Shown: positions 1-11,851, counted from the first letter of the stretch. The stretch: DNA of 64,000 nucleotides from Paratrimastix pyriformis (GCA_027972325.1 JAPMOS010000004.1:1-64000), one strand, 5' to 3'. The notes: generated by a model from the letters alone, not told the origin. Numbers and translations are program-made.

Positions 1-3000
1 TGCGTGAGCCTCAGCGGCAGAGGCACGAGGGGAGGGCACGAGGGGCGAGAGGGGGCGGGGCGCTGTGCGGACCGGGGATGTGCAGCTGGGATGTGCTGGG
101 GTGCACTCGGTGCAGACGGTCACCTGGGCCGAGCGCCCCCGGGACTTCCCTGCGGGGCCCGCGGGGAACGGAGCCGATGGACGGAAGACAACCAACGGCA
201 GGTCGGGGGTGTGGTGGGAGTGGGTGGAGTGGAGTGGAGTGGAGGGTCGGGCTCAGCATTCTCACCGTGGGGGAGGCGACGGGCGAGGCCAGGTGCAGCT
301 CGGAGATGGCGGCCGGCCCGTCGGCGAGTCCCCACCGGACGGGGAGCCGCCTCGAGGCCAGCACCACGGGCCAGGGATCCGTCGCCCACAGGAACCAGAA
401 GTGGCCTGCGGCGGGTGCGCGAGGGGTCGGTTGGGGCGTGGGGGGAGGCAAGAGGGTGGGGACAGGGGTGAACACGAGGGCACAGAGGGTGGTATAGGTG
501 TGCATGCGTGTGTATGTGCGTGTATGTGTGTGTATGTGTGTGTGTGTGTGTGTGTGGGGGCAGACCGCGGCCCGCGCGGGGTCGGCGATGCGGCCATCGG
601 AGGCAGCCTGCACCCAGCCAGCCAGCCGAGTGGCGGCCCCAAGGCGATGCGGTGAGACAGCGACCGGCTGGGCTGGGCTGGGCTGGGCTGGGCTGGGCTG
701 GGCTGGGCTGGGCGGGCGGGGCTGGGCTGGGCTGGGCTGGGCTGGGCTGGGCTGGGCTGGGCTGGGCTGGGCTGGGCTGGGCTGGGCTGGGCTGGGCTGG
801 GCTGGGGGGATGCGGACCGGCGGCGTGGACGGTCCCGTCGCAGAAGGTGCACCCCTCCCCGCCGGCGGCGGTCCGGGTGCTGCTGACGACGCCCACCCGG
901 TCCAGGGGCCCCATGGGGACCCGCCACACCCGCCCGTCCAGCTCCACCGCCCGGGCGGGGGCCGGGGGCGCGCTGGGTGTCTGGCCGCAGTTCTCGTTGT
1001 TGTCGGGGGTGATGCCGAAGACCCCGAAGACGGTCAGCACGCCGCCCCCGATGGGCCGGGTCAGCTCGATGGCGGCCACCCGGCGGTCGGTGGGCACGGG
1101 CAGCGAGGCGTCGAAGAGCAGCCACTGGGCCCCGTCGGGGGCCCCGGGGTTGCTCAGGGTGGCCCGGGTGCCCGTCGCCAGCGGGGCCACGGGGGCCGAG
1201 CAGCGCGGGACGTTGCCCCAGTCTGTCCGCCAAAGCAGCCAACGCCGCCCGCCACCCACCACCACCCCACCCCACCCCACCCCAACCCAACCCACCCCAA
1301 CACGATGAGCGGCGGCCCAACGTTGTCCAGGCAGGGATCGGCACGCAGCAGCAGGGGCAGCGCCCACGTGCCACCGCCAACACAGCGCCACGGTCCCCAC
1401 CGCATCACAGCGCCCTGCCGGGTCCCAAAGCATGGGAGGGGGTGGCGGCAGGGCGGCAGGGCCAGGGCGGCAGGGCGCAGAGGCGGGGGCGGCCCGGACC
1501 GGGGATGAGGCCGTCCGTGACGTGGCTGGTGCCGTCCTCCATCTGGACCCGGATCCGGAGCGGCTGGCCGCTGTGGTTGCCGCCCCGTGCCCACCCCCAC
1601 CACCACAACCAATACCGCCACCACACCCACCACAGCATGAGGATGGACGAGGCATCCGAAGCCCCTGCCTCACGGGCAGCGGTCGGTGGCTGCGAAGGTG
1701 GGGGGGAAGGCCAGGCCGACCGTGGTGGCGACGACGTGCACCTCGGCCAGGCGGCGGGGCCGTCCAGGGCAATTCGGACGGGGTATGTCGGGACCAGCCG
1801 GATGGCGTTGTGGCGCCCGAGGTGTCGCCCCAGGGGAAGCAGAACGCCTGCGCGGGGGGGGGGGGGGCGGATGCGGATGATGGAGGAAGAGCAAGGTGAG
1901 CATCCCCGGGAAGAGGGCCATCCGGGGCCGGGCCGGGTCGTGGGGGATGGGGGAGCACAGAGAGGAGGACCGCGGGTGGGGGGGTGAGATGGCGGCGGCG
2001 TGGCGGGGGGTGCGGACCGCGGCTCTGCGGGTCCGGGACGCGCCCATCGGCCGGAAGACCTGCGCGGCCGGCACATGGGAGCGCCGAGGGCGGCGCGTCA
2101 GTTGGGATCGGGGGAGGGCAGGGAAGGGATGGATGGAGGGACGGGGACATTGCGGACCGGCGGGGTGGATGGAGGTGTCGACGAAGTGGTAGCCGCACCC
2201 GTCGGCGTCGTCGGTCACCGTGCGGTTGGCCGCCATGACGGCCGTGGTGTTGGCCACCCCCTCGATGGGCACCCGCCAGACCCGGCCCCCGTCGGTCGCG
2301 GCAGGCGGCGGGGCGGGGCCCTCGGTGATGCCGAAGACCCCGAAGACGGTCAGCACGCCACCCTCGCCCAGCCGGGTCAGCTCGATGGCGGCCACCCGGC
2401 GGTCGGTGGGCACGGGCAGCGAGGCGTCGAAGAGCAGCCACTGGGCCCCGTCGGGGGCCCCGGGGTTGCCCAGGGTGGCCCGGGTGCCCGTCGCCAGCTG
2501 GGCTACGGGGGCCGAGCAGCTCGGGACGTTCCCCCAGTCTGTCCGCCACCGCGTGATGACCACAGGCGGAGCAGGGTGAGCAGCGCCCAGCCAGGCCCAC
2601 CGTCCACCGCCTGGGAGGGGGGGTGGCAGCAGGGGGAGGGGCGGGGGCGGCCCGGACCGGGGATGAGGCCGTCCGTGACGTGGCTGGTGCCGTCTTCCAT
2701 CTGGACCCGGATCCGGAGCGGCTGGCCGCTGTGGTTGCCGCCCTGTCCGAAGAATCTCATCCGATGATCATCCGGGGGGTCGGGTCGGGTCGGGGGCAGG
2801 GCAGGGCAGGGCAGGGCAGGGCAGGGCAGGGCAGGGCAGGGTGCAAGTCGCGTGACCGACCGTGGTGGCGACGACGTGCACCTCGGCCAGGGTGCGGGGG
2901 CCGTCCAGGGCGAGCCGGACGGGGGCCATGGGCGCCAGCCGGATGGAGTTGTGGCTGCCGGCGGGGGTGTCGCCCCAGGGGAAGCGGAACGTGCCTGCGA

Positions 3001-5623
3001 GCAGCACAACAGCAGCAGCGCGGCAGGATGAGGGGCGAGGTCGAACGGCATGGGGGGGCAGGGGCGAAGGGGATGGGGGTGGATGGGGATGGGGATGGGG
3101 ATCTGGATGCCAGCAGACCGCGGCCTCGCGGATCCGGGATGCACCCGTCGGCGGGCAGGCCTGCGGAGAAGGCACATCAAGGGACGGAGAAGGCACATCA
3201 AGGGACGGAGAAGGCACATCAAGGGACGGAGAAGGCACATCAAGGGACGGAGAAGGCACATCAAGGGGCGGAGAAGGCACATCAAGGGGCGGAGATGAGC
3301 CAGGCGCGGATGGGGAGAGGGGGGGGGGGTTACGGAGAAGAGTCAATACATGAATTGCGACGGGCGTGGCGGCGTGGCGGCGTGGCGGCTCCCAGGCGGG
3401 CGGACCCTCGGGGTGGATGGAGGTGTCGACGAAGTGGTAGCCGCACCCGTCGGCGTCGTCGGTCACCCAGCGGTTGGCGTTCAGCACCCCCGTGGCGTTG
3501 GCCACCCCGGCGATGGGCACCCGCCAGACCCGGCCCCCGTCGGGCTCCTCCCGCTGCCCCGGCTGCTCCTGCCGGGGGGCCCCGCCGACGGTGCCGAAGA
3601 TGCCGAAGCAGGTCAGCACGCCCAGCCCGTACCGGCGCAGCTCCACCGAGCGGACGGTGGCCCCCTCGGGGACCGGGATGGCCGCGTCGTACAGGCAGAA
3701 CTGCCCCAGCGGGTCGGTGGCGCTGGCGTTGATGTAGGGCGCCCGCGAGGCCCGCACAAGGACCGAGACGGGCCCCTCGCAGGAGGCCGGCGAGAACCAG
3801 TCTGGAGGAAGGTGAGCCGAGCCATGGGGAGGCGGGTGAGGGGGCGGGGTGGGACGGGACGGGACGGGACAGGACGGGAGCGGGCGGGCAGGAGTCGCGG
3901 CCATGCGCCTTCGCCCCCACGGTGACGGTGAGGGGGAGATGGGGCGCGGACCGGGGATGGTCACGTTCTCCTCGTGGTCGCCCCGGTCGGTGCGTAGGGT
4001 GACCTGCAGCGGGATCCCCTCCACATTGCCGCCCTGGGCGGGAAGCCTGGAGATGAGGAAGGCGGACGAAAGCGAAGGAGAGGCGGAAGCAGGGCGGGGG
4101 GGGGGGGGGGGGGGGAGGTGTGACCGTTGTGGCGACGATATGGACGAGGCTGAGGCGGCCCGGTGCGGCGCTCAGATCAACCTCGACGGGGGGGCTGTTG
4201 TCCAGGTGGAAGGCGTTCGGCTGGCCGGGGCGGCCCCACGCGAAGCAGAACGTGCCTCGGCCGTTGGGGTCCGCCACCCGGCCGTCCACCGGCAGGCCTG
4301 GAACCACCGGCAAGCGCGTGCGAGTGCAGTCAGCCACCACCAGGGTCAGCCACCACCAGGGTCAGCCACCACCAGGGCCAGCCACCACCAGGGTCAGCCA
4401 CGGCAAAAGGCCCTCCTGGCAGGCACGGACCGGTGGGGGCGAGGCTCCGGTCCTGGAAGACGGCCATCTGGCGGTCCATGCCCTGGCTGTACGAGCGCCC
4501 CGCCCCCGCCACGACCCGCAGGTCCATCTGGGCCGCGAGGGGCGCCGCCCAGATCTCGCCCTCGATGCCGCACTGGGGCTCGGGCGAGCCCTCACGGCCC
4601 ACCCCGAAGAGGCCGAAGCAGGTGGTGCGGCCGGCGCCGCCCACCCGGCGGAGGGTCACGGCTGAGACCTGCGTGCCCGGCGCCAGGGGGATGCTGCACT
4701 GCCACAGGGTGAACAGCTCCTCGCCCACCTGCTGGTAGATCCCCGCGCGGGTGGCCCGGATCAGGGGCGTCACGGCCGGGTCGGGCGAGGAGCCGTACCA
4801 GTCTAGGGTGAGGAGGAGGAGGAGGAGGAGGAGGAGGAAGGGGGAGGGGGTGGAGCAACCATCAACGGGGATTCGAGGAACTACCACCTCCCTCCCTCCC
4901 TCCCTCCCTCCCTCCCCCCTCCCATCTCTCATATTCAGAAAACCGAGCCCGGGGCCCGTAAAAGGGAACACGAGAAAGACCTCTCTCTCTCTCTCTCTCT
5001 ATGATGACGGGAGACGGACCGGGGACGAGAAGATCGTGGAGAGTGGTGCGCCCCTCGGCGGTCAGCACCTCCACCTGGATGGGGTTGCCGCTGCCGTTCC
5101 CACCCTGCCCCGGTCAAGGGTTGAGCTGGCTGCGAAGCGGGCGGGCGCTCCCGGCAGACCGTTGTGGCGACCACGATCAACTCGGAGAGGACGGGTGGCC
5201 GGTTGAACTCGACAATGGTCCCAGCGAGAGGCACCTCGAACCCGTTGTCGCCGTCGCGGTTCTCCCATGGGAACTGGAACCGGCCTGGTCGAAGAATTCC
5301 AGGAAGATCGACAAGGGGGGGTTGAGATAAGCAGACCGCGAGAAGAGTCGACACACCCGTCGTTCGGGAGGCCCCGGGAGTGGAGGGATTGATCTCTATG
5401 AAAATCGCGGAAAGAAAATGGGAGTTGAGAGGGGCCAGTATCAACGCATCACAGACACAAAATAATAGCCGCAGCCGTCCAGATCCTGGCCGAACAAGAA
5501 AACATGTTCTCAAGTTGCTCCCGAATCTCATCCGAAACAAACCTGAGTCGGGTCCCTGCCTCGGCCGATGATACAGCGAAAATTCAAAGAGTTCTCAAAC
5601 GGGAGTCGAATAATCGACGACAT
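1..5623 (-). CDS. Modular repeat protein of unknown function (3' part outside window)
   Basis: I do not recognise this family. The gene runs off the left edge and has at least 15 exons here. The product is a chain of about four ~240-residue modules. Each has a segment like LPADGxIPDPxGRG, a segment like GTFxFPWGD ending HVVATTV, a short segment like GGNHSGxPL ending IPGP, and a segment opening DW and ending DADGCGYHFVDTSIHP. Exon boundaries recur at the same module positions. I chose ATG 5623 because its frame (MSSIIRLPFENS) joins across a 57-base intron (5486-5542) to a module end reading DLDGCGYYFV. No signal peptide follows this ATG, so an upstream exon could be missing. The modules look beta-rich with a few cysteines, perhaps extracellular or lectin-like, but that is inference. 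Confidence 0.6.
490..806. repeat. TG-rich and GGGCT-type microsatellites in an intron
   Basis: A TG dinucleotide run (about 490-556) is followed by about 27 copies of a five-base GGGCT unit (about 667-806), interrupted once near 711-720. It falls between coding segments of the modular repeat gene and is intronic. Confidence 0.85.
1009..2900 (-). repeat. Two near-identical tandem gene modules, exons and spacing included
   Basis: The stretch 1009-1231 closely matches 2327-2549 with only scattered base differences, and the exon near 1490-1590 matches the one near 2650-2745. A 45-base piece at 2174-2218 is also identical to one near 3422-3466. Exons are conserved while the introns between differ in repeat content. 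This indicates recent tandem duplication of a whole multi-exon module inside the gene. Confidence 0.8.
2796..2840. repeat. GGGCA five-base tandem repeat
   Basis: About nine copies of a GGGCA unit lie in an intron of the modular repeat gene, just upstream (gene sense) of a short GGNHSG-type exon. Confidence 0.85.
3168..3297. repeat. 21-base tandem minisatellite, about six copies
   Basis: The unit reads GAAGGCACATCAAGGGACGGA with minor variation. Its length is a multiple of three, so it stays open as a heptapeptide repeat on both strands, but it sits upstream of the TCCGCAG acceptor at about 3164 (gene sense) and is best read as intronic. Confidence 0.8.
4328..4400. repeat. 16-base tandem repeat (AGCCACCACCAGGGTC type)
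   Basis: Four to five direct copies occur in an intron of the modular repeat gene. Confidence 0.75.
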
Positions 5624-5810
5624 GTTACCAGAAAACAATGGACGGCGGGGTGCGTTCGGCTATGCGTGGGTCGAGCACCCGCCCAAACAAATTTCGTCCC
5701 CAAATTTTGTGTCACTGAAAATGAAACTTTGTCAAGGATGGACAAAACAACAATAAATAAATAAAAAAAAAAAGATTGCTTGTTTGTTATTCCGCCCCAC
5801 ATGGTGGCGA

Positions 5811-8372
5811 CTAGACTGTGGCCGCCGCCGCCACTGGGGTAATCGTAATTTGAACAGTCGTTCCGCGGCTTGCGGCAGTGTGGGTCACCTCAATGCGGTT
5901 CGTGGCGACCTTCGCCCATTGGGCCGCTCCGGGAGGGGTAATGGTGACGTCGAAACCGTGGGGATAGTACCTAGGGAAGAACGGCCAAATGATTCCAACG
6001 AAAGACTCTATGCGAGCGCTCCAGACCAGGCTTCATTGAGATAAATCTCGGTGGGCCCCTTGGCGGCCTGAGCATGTGGCGGGAGAAGAAAAACGCGGTT
6101 GGGGATGAGAAGACAAGGCCGGATGGCCATGCGGAACGCCCGAGGAGGAGGGCACAGACGGGGTTGGGGTTGTACTTGAGGTTATACAGGGCCGTCTCGG
6201 GGTCGAATGCCATGCTCACCGGCACCCCTGCGATGGCGGGCGCGAACGTGCGGGACAGCGCGCGCACCTACCCCCGGCGACGGGCAGCCGGACAATGAAG
6301 ACGAAACGTTGGGGCACGGGGGAATGGGATGCGCGCGCGCGCGGGGCGACACGAGCAGGCGCGGACCTTGGAGACCTCCAGGTTGCCGTTGGAGTCGTAG
6401 AAGCCCTCCAGCGCGTCCGCGGTGGTGAGGTCCTGCAGCGCAGAGGGCCGCCCGTCAAGGATCGGCAAATGCCATTCCCACTCCTCCCCACTCGTTACCT
6501 CATGCCCCCCCCCCCCCCCCCCCCCAGTGCGAATTGGTTGTGCCCCGCGATACGGACCTGGAAGTACTTGAACTGCCAGTAGTCCCAGTTTTCCATGTAC
6601 TTGTCGGCCTGGTTGCCCATGTAGTTCAGCTCGTGGATGGCGATCGAGTGGTCCGTGCTCGCCCCGAACTCAGTCAGGAAGCTCCCGCACCCTTGGTGGT
6701 CGGCGGTGGTGGTCGGCGGTGGTGGTCGGCGGTGGTGGTCGGCGGTGGTGGTCGGTGGGGGGCCAAGGGCGCGGGGCAGACCGAGCCGCTTGATGTCCTT
6801 CTTGCGGGTGGCCCAGCTTTCGCTGTCCTCGCCCTTGCAGACGGTCTTCGAGCGCGGGTCCGTCTGCGGGAAGCAAAGCAGGCAAACAGACGTTAGGCGT
6901 TGCGGGGGGGGGGGTGTCTGCGTGCCGCGAATCGAGTCAAGCGCGAAAGGGGCGTCAGGCAGCGAGGCGGACCCGGTTGGTGTCGAGGGAGCAGTAAATA
7001 TGGTAACTGGGCCCAAAGAAGGAGGAAAAGAAGAAGAAGGTGCCAGTGAAGATGGAGGTGAGTCAGCAGGGACCAACCAGGGAGGCCCTGGGGCACCCAG
7101 GGCGGACCTATACACTTGCCGGTCGTTGTACTCCTTGCCGCCGGGGCCCTCCTGAAAGCCGGACGTCCAGTAGTCCGTGACGGCGGGCTCGAAGAAGATC
7201 ATGTGGTCCGTGTCGATGCGCCGGATGGCCTCGTGCAGGCGCCGGTACATGGGGACCAGGTTGTGCTGTCGAGGCAGGGGGGGGGGGGGGGGGGGAGGGA
7301 GGGAGGGAGGGAGGGGGGAGCGGGCGCCAGTGAAGGGAGAGGATCCGAAGGGCTTCCCCCTCGCACCGCAGAAGGCAGTCGGGGCTCTTGTGGGTGGCCG
7401 CGGGGGGGACCTTGTCCGCGTATCCGCTGAGCCCGATCAGGAGGGGGTTGGTGTAGATGTCACCCGGCCAGGGTTCGTTGAGCAGCTCGTAGCCCATGAC
7501 GCCCTCGTGGCCCTTCAGGGCAGCCACCACCGAACTCCAGTACTGCGAGCAACCGCGCCATAGCACCGTGAAACCAGACCCGTTGGAGTGGCTGCCGGGC
7601 GACGGGGGGAGGCCGGGGTGAAGGAGCCGGCTGAAGAAGAAGGCCGACCTCGACGAATTTATCTTGGAGAATGCCCGTGTTGTTGTACAGGTGCTGGGAG
7701 GCCAGGCACGCTTGGTCGGACATATAGTATACAAAGAAGGGATGCTAGAGGAGGGCGAATGAGCGACACGGGGCACGGGCAAGAGCGAGGTCCGGACGCT
7801 GAGGCAATCCTTCAAATCGGGGTATTGAGTCACGGGATCAACCGTGAACTTGTGGGCAGATGGATGGGAGAAGGCCAATCCGTTGGTTGTGGAGATGGCC
7901 CAATCAGGCGCGCCCTCGCCGCACAGCTTGCGCGAGAGAATATCTTGGTGGCAGTCAACGAGTGTGCTAATGTTGTATGAGTGGAGAAGATCGATCATCC
8001 TTCCCATGGTATTGAGGTACTCGGTGTCGGTTGTTGTTGAAGTCGGCTGCACACCAGGCCACATCACACCAAGTCGAACATGATTGAAACCCCCTATCAA
8101 GGGGAAAAGAAGGATGAAAATATTGAGATTGCCGAAAAAAAATGCTGACAAGAAACGAGATTTTGCGCATCAATCTCCGAGAACGAGTTTTGCGCGTCAA
8201 ATCCCTCCAATTCCGGATGCCACGGAGGAATTTTGTAAACCGCGTTCAATCCGTGGAACAAGCGGGTCCTCCCGAACTCGTCGATAATATGTTGTGTGGT
8301 TGGATCGACATGAAATGGAGCGGCTCGGACCGCGACCACAAGCAACAAAAGAAACAGCCCCCGGCTTGGCAT
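5811..8372 (-). CDS. Family 5 glycoside hydrolase, endoglycoceramidase type
   Basis: The product is predicted to cleave the bond between oligosaccharide and ceramide in glycosphingolipids, in the secretory path or a digestive vacuole. ATG 8372 opens a clear signal peptide (MPSRGLFLLLLVVAVRAA). A TIM-barrel catalytic domain follows, with GFNHVRLGVMWPGVQP, DCHQD, the acid/base glutamate in NEPWPGD and the nucleophile glutamate in LTEFGAS. The C-terminal beta-sandwich follows, with SMAFDPETALYNLKYNPNP and NEAWYYPHGFDVTITP. The last intron is 5971-6026, rejoining W|YY, and the final exon is 5811-5970 with stop at 5811-5813. Introns hold G or C runs at about 6505-6526, 6904-6914 and 7267-7284. The assignment is firm at superfamily level; substrate is inferred from the family. 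Confidence 0.85.
6691..6756. repeat. 12-base GGTGGTCGGCGG tandem repeat in an intron
   Basis: About five direct copies lie between glycosidase exons, immediately 5' in gene sense to the exon carrying LTEFGAS. Confidence 0.75.
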
Positions 8373-8455
8373 AGTCTCTCCGGGCAGGGTTATTGCGATA
8401 ATCTAAACAGGTTTGTTTTTGGCTTGCTATCTCACTGTGGCTCATCGAACGATAG
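8373..8455. promoter_or_regulatory. 83-base gap between divergent start codons
   Basis: The glycosidase (-) and the Cgr1-type gene (+) start 83 bases apart, so both promoters and 5' untranslated regions must lie in this gap or overlap the neighbouring gene. The gap is less GC-rich than the gene interiors. I see no TATA box. Confidence 0.5.
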
Positions 8456-8842
8456 ATGGGTCGCTGCAATCCGATGCTTCGCGCTCCTACCACAAAGGCT
8501 GGCAAGCTTTCGAAGATTATCACTTGCAAACAGCTGAAGCCCAGTTATGAGCAGCAGAAAGAACAAAAGGCGAAGCTCCGGGCGATCCGAGAAAAGGAAC
8601 TCGAAATGAAGAAAGCACAAGATGAGAAGAAGAAGGTTTGTTGAGATTGCGTGAACCACCTCCCCAATCCTGGTCCCCCCTTCCAGCGTCAACGCATTGA
8701 ACTCCAAAGGAGGCAAAAGGAAAAGGCAGAGAAGGACAAGAATGCGATGGTTCTTCAAACGATCAACCCGAAGAAAATCAAGCACATGAATCGCAAGACA
8801 CTCAGGCATCTCACGGCCCGTGGCGATATCACAACGAAATGA
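8456..8842 (+). CDS. CGR1: Cgr1/CCDC86-family nucleolar protein
   Basis: A small, highly charged protein of 111 residues. In yeast this family is needed for processing of rRNA for the large ribosomal subunit in the nucleolus. Two exons are clear: 8456-8635 and 8687-8842, with a 51-base intron 8636-8686 in phase 0. The centre is a Lys/Glu/Arg coiled coil opening at KPSYEQQKEQKAKLRAIR, and the C-terminus NPKKIKHMNRKTLRHL matches the family's basic tail. Length agrees with fungal Cgr1. It is convergent with the START gene, 41 bases away. Confidence 0.75.
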
Positions 8843-8883
8843 GCGCAACCGAACGCGAGTGACTTTCACACTTGAGGTTTATC

Positions 8884-10364
8884 TTATTCTTGGGGTGGGA
8901 CGTCTCCTGTGGCTGTCGCGACTGGTTGCCCTGCCCCGGTCGTCGCTCGAGCGACCCGTTCCTGCCGAGACGTGATCGTTATCCGCCTTCCACGGGGAAC
9001 AGACCTCGAGTGGCCCGTATAATTCGCGGTTTTGTTCAACACGCGCGCGATGGATGCTCCCGGGCTCCATCCCTTTGATAGATTGTGCTTGGAGGGTCTG
9101 GATGGGGGGGGGGGGGGGGGGGGTTAGGAATGTCATCTGCGCGCAGACCTTGAAGGCCATCGGCACGAGCCAGTTGACCGCCCACTTGAGAAGCCACTGA
9201 GGAACCCACGGGACATAGGGGTTGAGAGAGATCATGACACGAAGACGGGATTTGTTCGCCGAGACAGGAAGAATCTGGAACCTACAAAGAGTTGCAGGAA
9301 GATTCCACTCGAAGGGACAGACACGCAGGTGTGCAGGAGAAGTCGTGTCACGCCTTTTCCGGGCGGAGCGATTGGAGTTCGCTGGAGAGCTTCCCTCAGC
9401 AAGGGAGGAAGCGAGACCCCAGAAGGCGCTGTCCCCACAGGAGTGGGAGAGGCGGCTGCCACTCTTCCGGAGTTGGCTGACTCCAAAAAGCGTCGAAGGA
9501 GAGTGTTCAGGGGACTGACTCCGGGGCTGGCCGCCGGAGAGCTCGATGATTGAGGAGAAGGCGACCGTGTTGGGGGGACCCCAGGGATTGGGACTTCACC
9601 AAGTGAGTTCTCGATATCGGATGGCGGTGATGCCGCTGCACATTCAGCAGGTGGCGGAGCACAATCTTGGGCGAGTTCCCCCTGGGAAAAGGCAGAAGAA
9701 GCGAGACTCACTTGATCGAGCCAAGAGGGGAATGCCAGCGATGTGGGAGGGGGCGGGGTGACATTTGGCTGCTGAATCGAGTTAATGATCGCTAAGAACC
9801 CTCCACCATGAGACAGGACGTCGTAACCGTTGACCCAACCTATCGGGGGGTGAATTCCACCAAAATCGAGGGACGGGGAGAACCGGACCAAGGAAATCTC
9901 GATCTTCGAATGGCCATGGCAGCGCTCCTCTGACCCTCGCAATTTGACGAGTGAACCCAACATTCTTTAAACGACATGACTCCTGCGAAGAGATAGGCAA
10001 GTGAGGCCCGAGAAAACTGGGAAACCTTGCAGTGTGGAAGCCATTGAGAATACAAATCGCTCTCGATAAATTGGGCTAAGATGGCAACTGCCGAGGCATC
10101 AATACTGCCATTGATGCAGATGCTGTGGACAAGGCCCCCATCATGACGATAATGAATGGTGTATGTGGGCTCACTCGCAAAAAGCGTCCAACCGTGCTTA
10201 TCTTCTAGGGCAACGAGTGATTCAGAGAGAGTTTGAGCGTCTCGAAGAATGGTTTGGTAGGCCGGAGAGGCGCGCAGTTGTTCGTTGGCCATGATCTTCT
10301 CAACGGCCTCGCCGACTCTCCCATACTCGAGGTCTCGCTGCAAATCCTGTTCGATTTGGGACAT
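8884..10364 (-). CDS. START-domain lipid-binding protein
   Basis: The product resembles START/Bet v1-fold proteins that carry lipids in a hydrophobic pocket. Exon 1 (from ATG 10364, MSQIEQDLQRDLEYGRV) holds an acidic helical N-terminus, then TLFASEPTYTIHYRHDGGLV and ESDLYSQWLPHC. A later exon gives LPWPFEDRDF, the conserved START WPF-DRD core, followed by the helix segment NPYVPWVPQWLLKW. The last exons read GMEPGSIHRARVEQNRELYG and EERVARATTGAG, with stop at 8884-8886. The middle part is Ser/Pro-rich and partly intronic, with a C run on the coding strand near 9103-9122. An alternative ATG at 10409 would overlap the RPB3 start codon; I prefer 10364. Ligand unknown. Confidence 0.65.
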
Positions 10365-10407
10365 GCCGGCAGATAGCGGATTCAGCCACGGCTCAGGTAT
10401 CACAACC
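10365..10407. promoter_or_regulatory. 43-base gap between divergent START and RPB3 genes
   Basis: The two start codons face away from each other across 43 bases, so core promoter elements of both must overlap one another or coding sequence. No TATA box is visible. Confidence 0.5.
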
Positions 10408-11689
10408 ATGCACCACGCGCGAGCTGACGCGCCCCCACGTGGGCCCCTGGTGCAAGTGCGATCAATCAACCCACAAGAGATGACATTTTCTCTGGAGGGC
10501 ACCGATGCCTCGATCGCAAATGCCCTTCGGAGAGTCATGATTGCCGAGACTCCGACCGTTGCCATCCATTTTGTGCGCATTGAGAACAATACATCACCAC
10601 TCAATGACGAAATGTTATCTCACAGACTTGGGTTGATTCCGATTGTTTACAGAGGTGACGTTCGGCAACTCAATTCGAACCGAGTCCGTGCCCGCCTCTG
10701 CTGTTTGGCTGACCTCTCTGCCATCCGCAGGATTGCGATTGTCAAGGCAATTGCGCTCGCTGCTCTGTTGAGTTCGAGTTGCACGTTCGGAACGACGGTC
10801 AGACAATGCTTTTTGGGGGATTTCTAATTCTTGCTGCGTATGTAGGGGAGGATACAATCGAGGTGACCTCTCACGATCTACGTGCACTCTCCGATATGGC
10901 TGTTCCTCTGGACGACGAGACTCTCCCCAGAGGGATTTTGATTTGCAAGTTGGGCAAGTTTCAAGAAATTAGACTGACAGCGATCGCCACGAAGGTCGGT
11001 CCCCCGGCGGCCGGTTCGGTTGGCTCACGTTCGTCCTGGGTGCTTCTTTCGGTCAGGGTGTGGGGAAGGAACACGCAAAGTGGTCGCCAGTTTCCACGGC
11101 CGTGTTCCAGTACGAGCCCAGTATCCGGCTCAACTACCGGCTGTTGGACGAGCTTTCTCCGCAAGATCGCCAGAATTTGTCTGTCCTGTGCGTCACCGCC
11201 TCCGGGAGACCTGCTTTGAGCACATAACGCACCCACTCACCACTCACCACCCACTCACTCACCACCCACCGCCCACTCCCCACCCCGCTCACCACCCACC
11301 CGCCACCCACCCGCCACCCACCCGCCACCCATTCTATCTAGTGTCGGCTCGTGCCCAGCGCGGGTCTTCGAGATTCAGGATGGCCGCGTGGTCATCCCCG
11401 ACGTGTATAGGTGTACTTACACCGAAGAGTGTATGCGATGGGCCGAACAGGTCGGGAAACCTGATCTGGTGACCGTGAAACAGCTCGAGCCACCCAGGTT
11501 TCGCTTTTCGGTCGAGGTCTGCCGCCGAGTTGTGGTCATCTCTTGGTGAATTCAAACTCTCTCCAGACGACCGGGTCCCTTAAGCCTGCCGAAATCGTGC
11601 AATCATGTCTTATTACCATCCAGGAGAAGATCAGGAAAATCGAAGATCTCCTCGTGACAAAGCAGGAAGAACAACAACTTCCCCAATAA
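10408..11689 (+). CDS. RPB3: RNA polymerase II subunit RPB3
   Basis: This alpha-like subunit scaffolds RNA polymerase II assembly with RPB11. Six exons splice cleanly to 293 residues: 10408-10644, 10731-10797, 10846-10994, 11057-11187, 11342-11516, 11567-11689. The N-terminal dimerisation part has SLEGTDASIANALRRVMIAE and HRLGLIPI. A cysteine cluster, CDCQGNCARCSVEF, forms the family's zinc-binding loop. ILICKLGKFQEIRLTAIA and GVGKEHAKWSPVSTAVF are hallmark RPB3 strings. The segment SCPARVFEI...CTYTEECMRWAE and the final dimer helix (ETTGSLKPAEIV) complete the family. The loop before the cysteine cluster is shorter than usual, the intron at 10645-10730 falling there. Intron 4 (11188-11341) is filled with CACC-type repeats. 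GC is lower than in neighbouring genes. Confidence 0.93.
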
Positions 11690-11851
11690 TCGCTTTCGTT
11701 TTTCTCCTTTTCTCCTCCCGCCATTTCTCTCCATCTTCGTGTTTCGGCAAAAGACAGACCGTTCTGTTCCAAACGTGATCTGCTTTCCGCTGGGTCGGGT
11801 CTGCTGCATCGAAGTTCGAACTTTGCGGAGTTATTACGACCCTGACCACGC

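Noticed and set aside
120-2600. An 826-codon open frame on the minus strand
   Set aside because: It runs through exons, introns and the GGGCT array alike. Only pieces match the repeated modules, and the true exons change frame. High GC keeps many false frames open throughout the window.
3168-3297. CRISPR-like regular repeats
   Set aside because: The copies are directly abutting with no unique spacers, so this is a minisatellite. The genome is eukaryotic.
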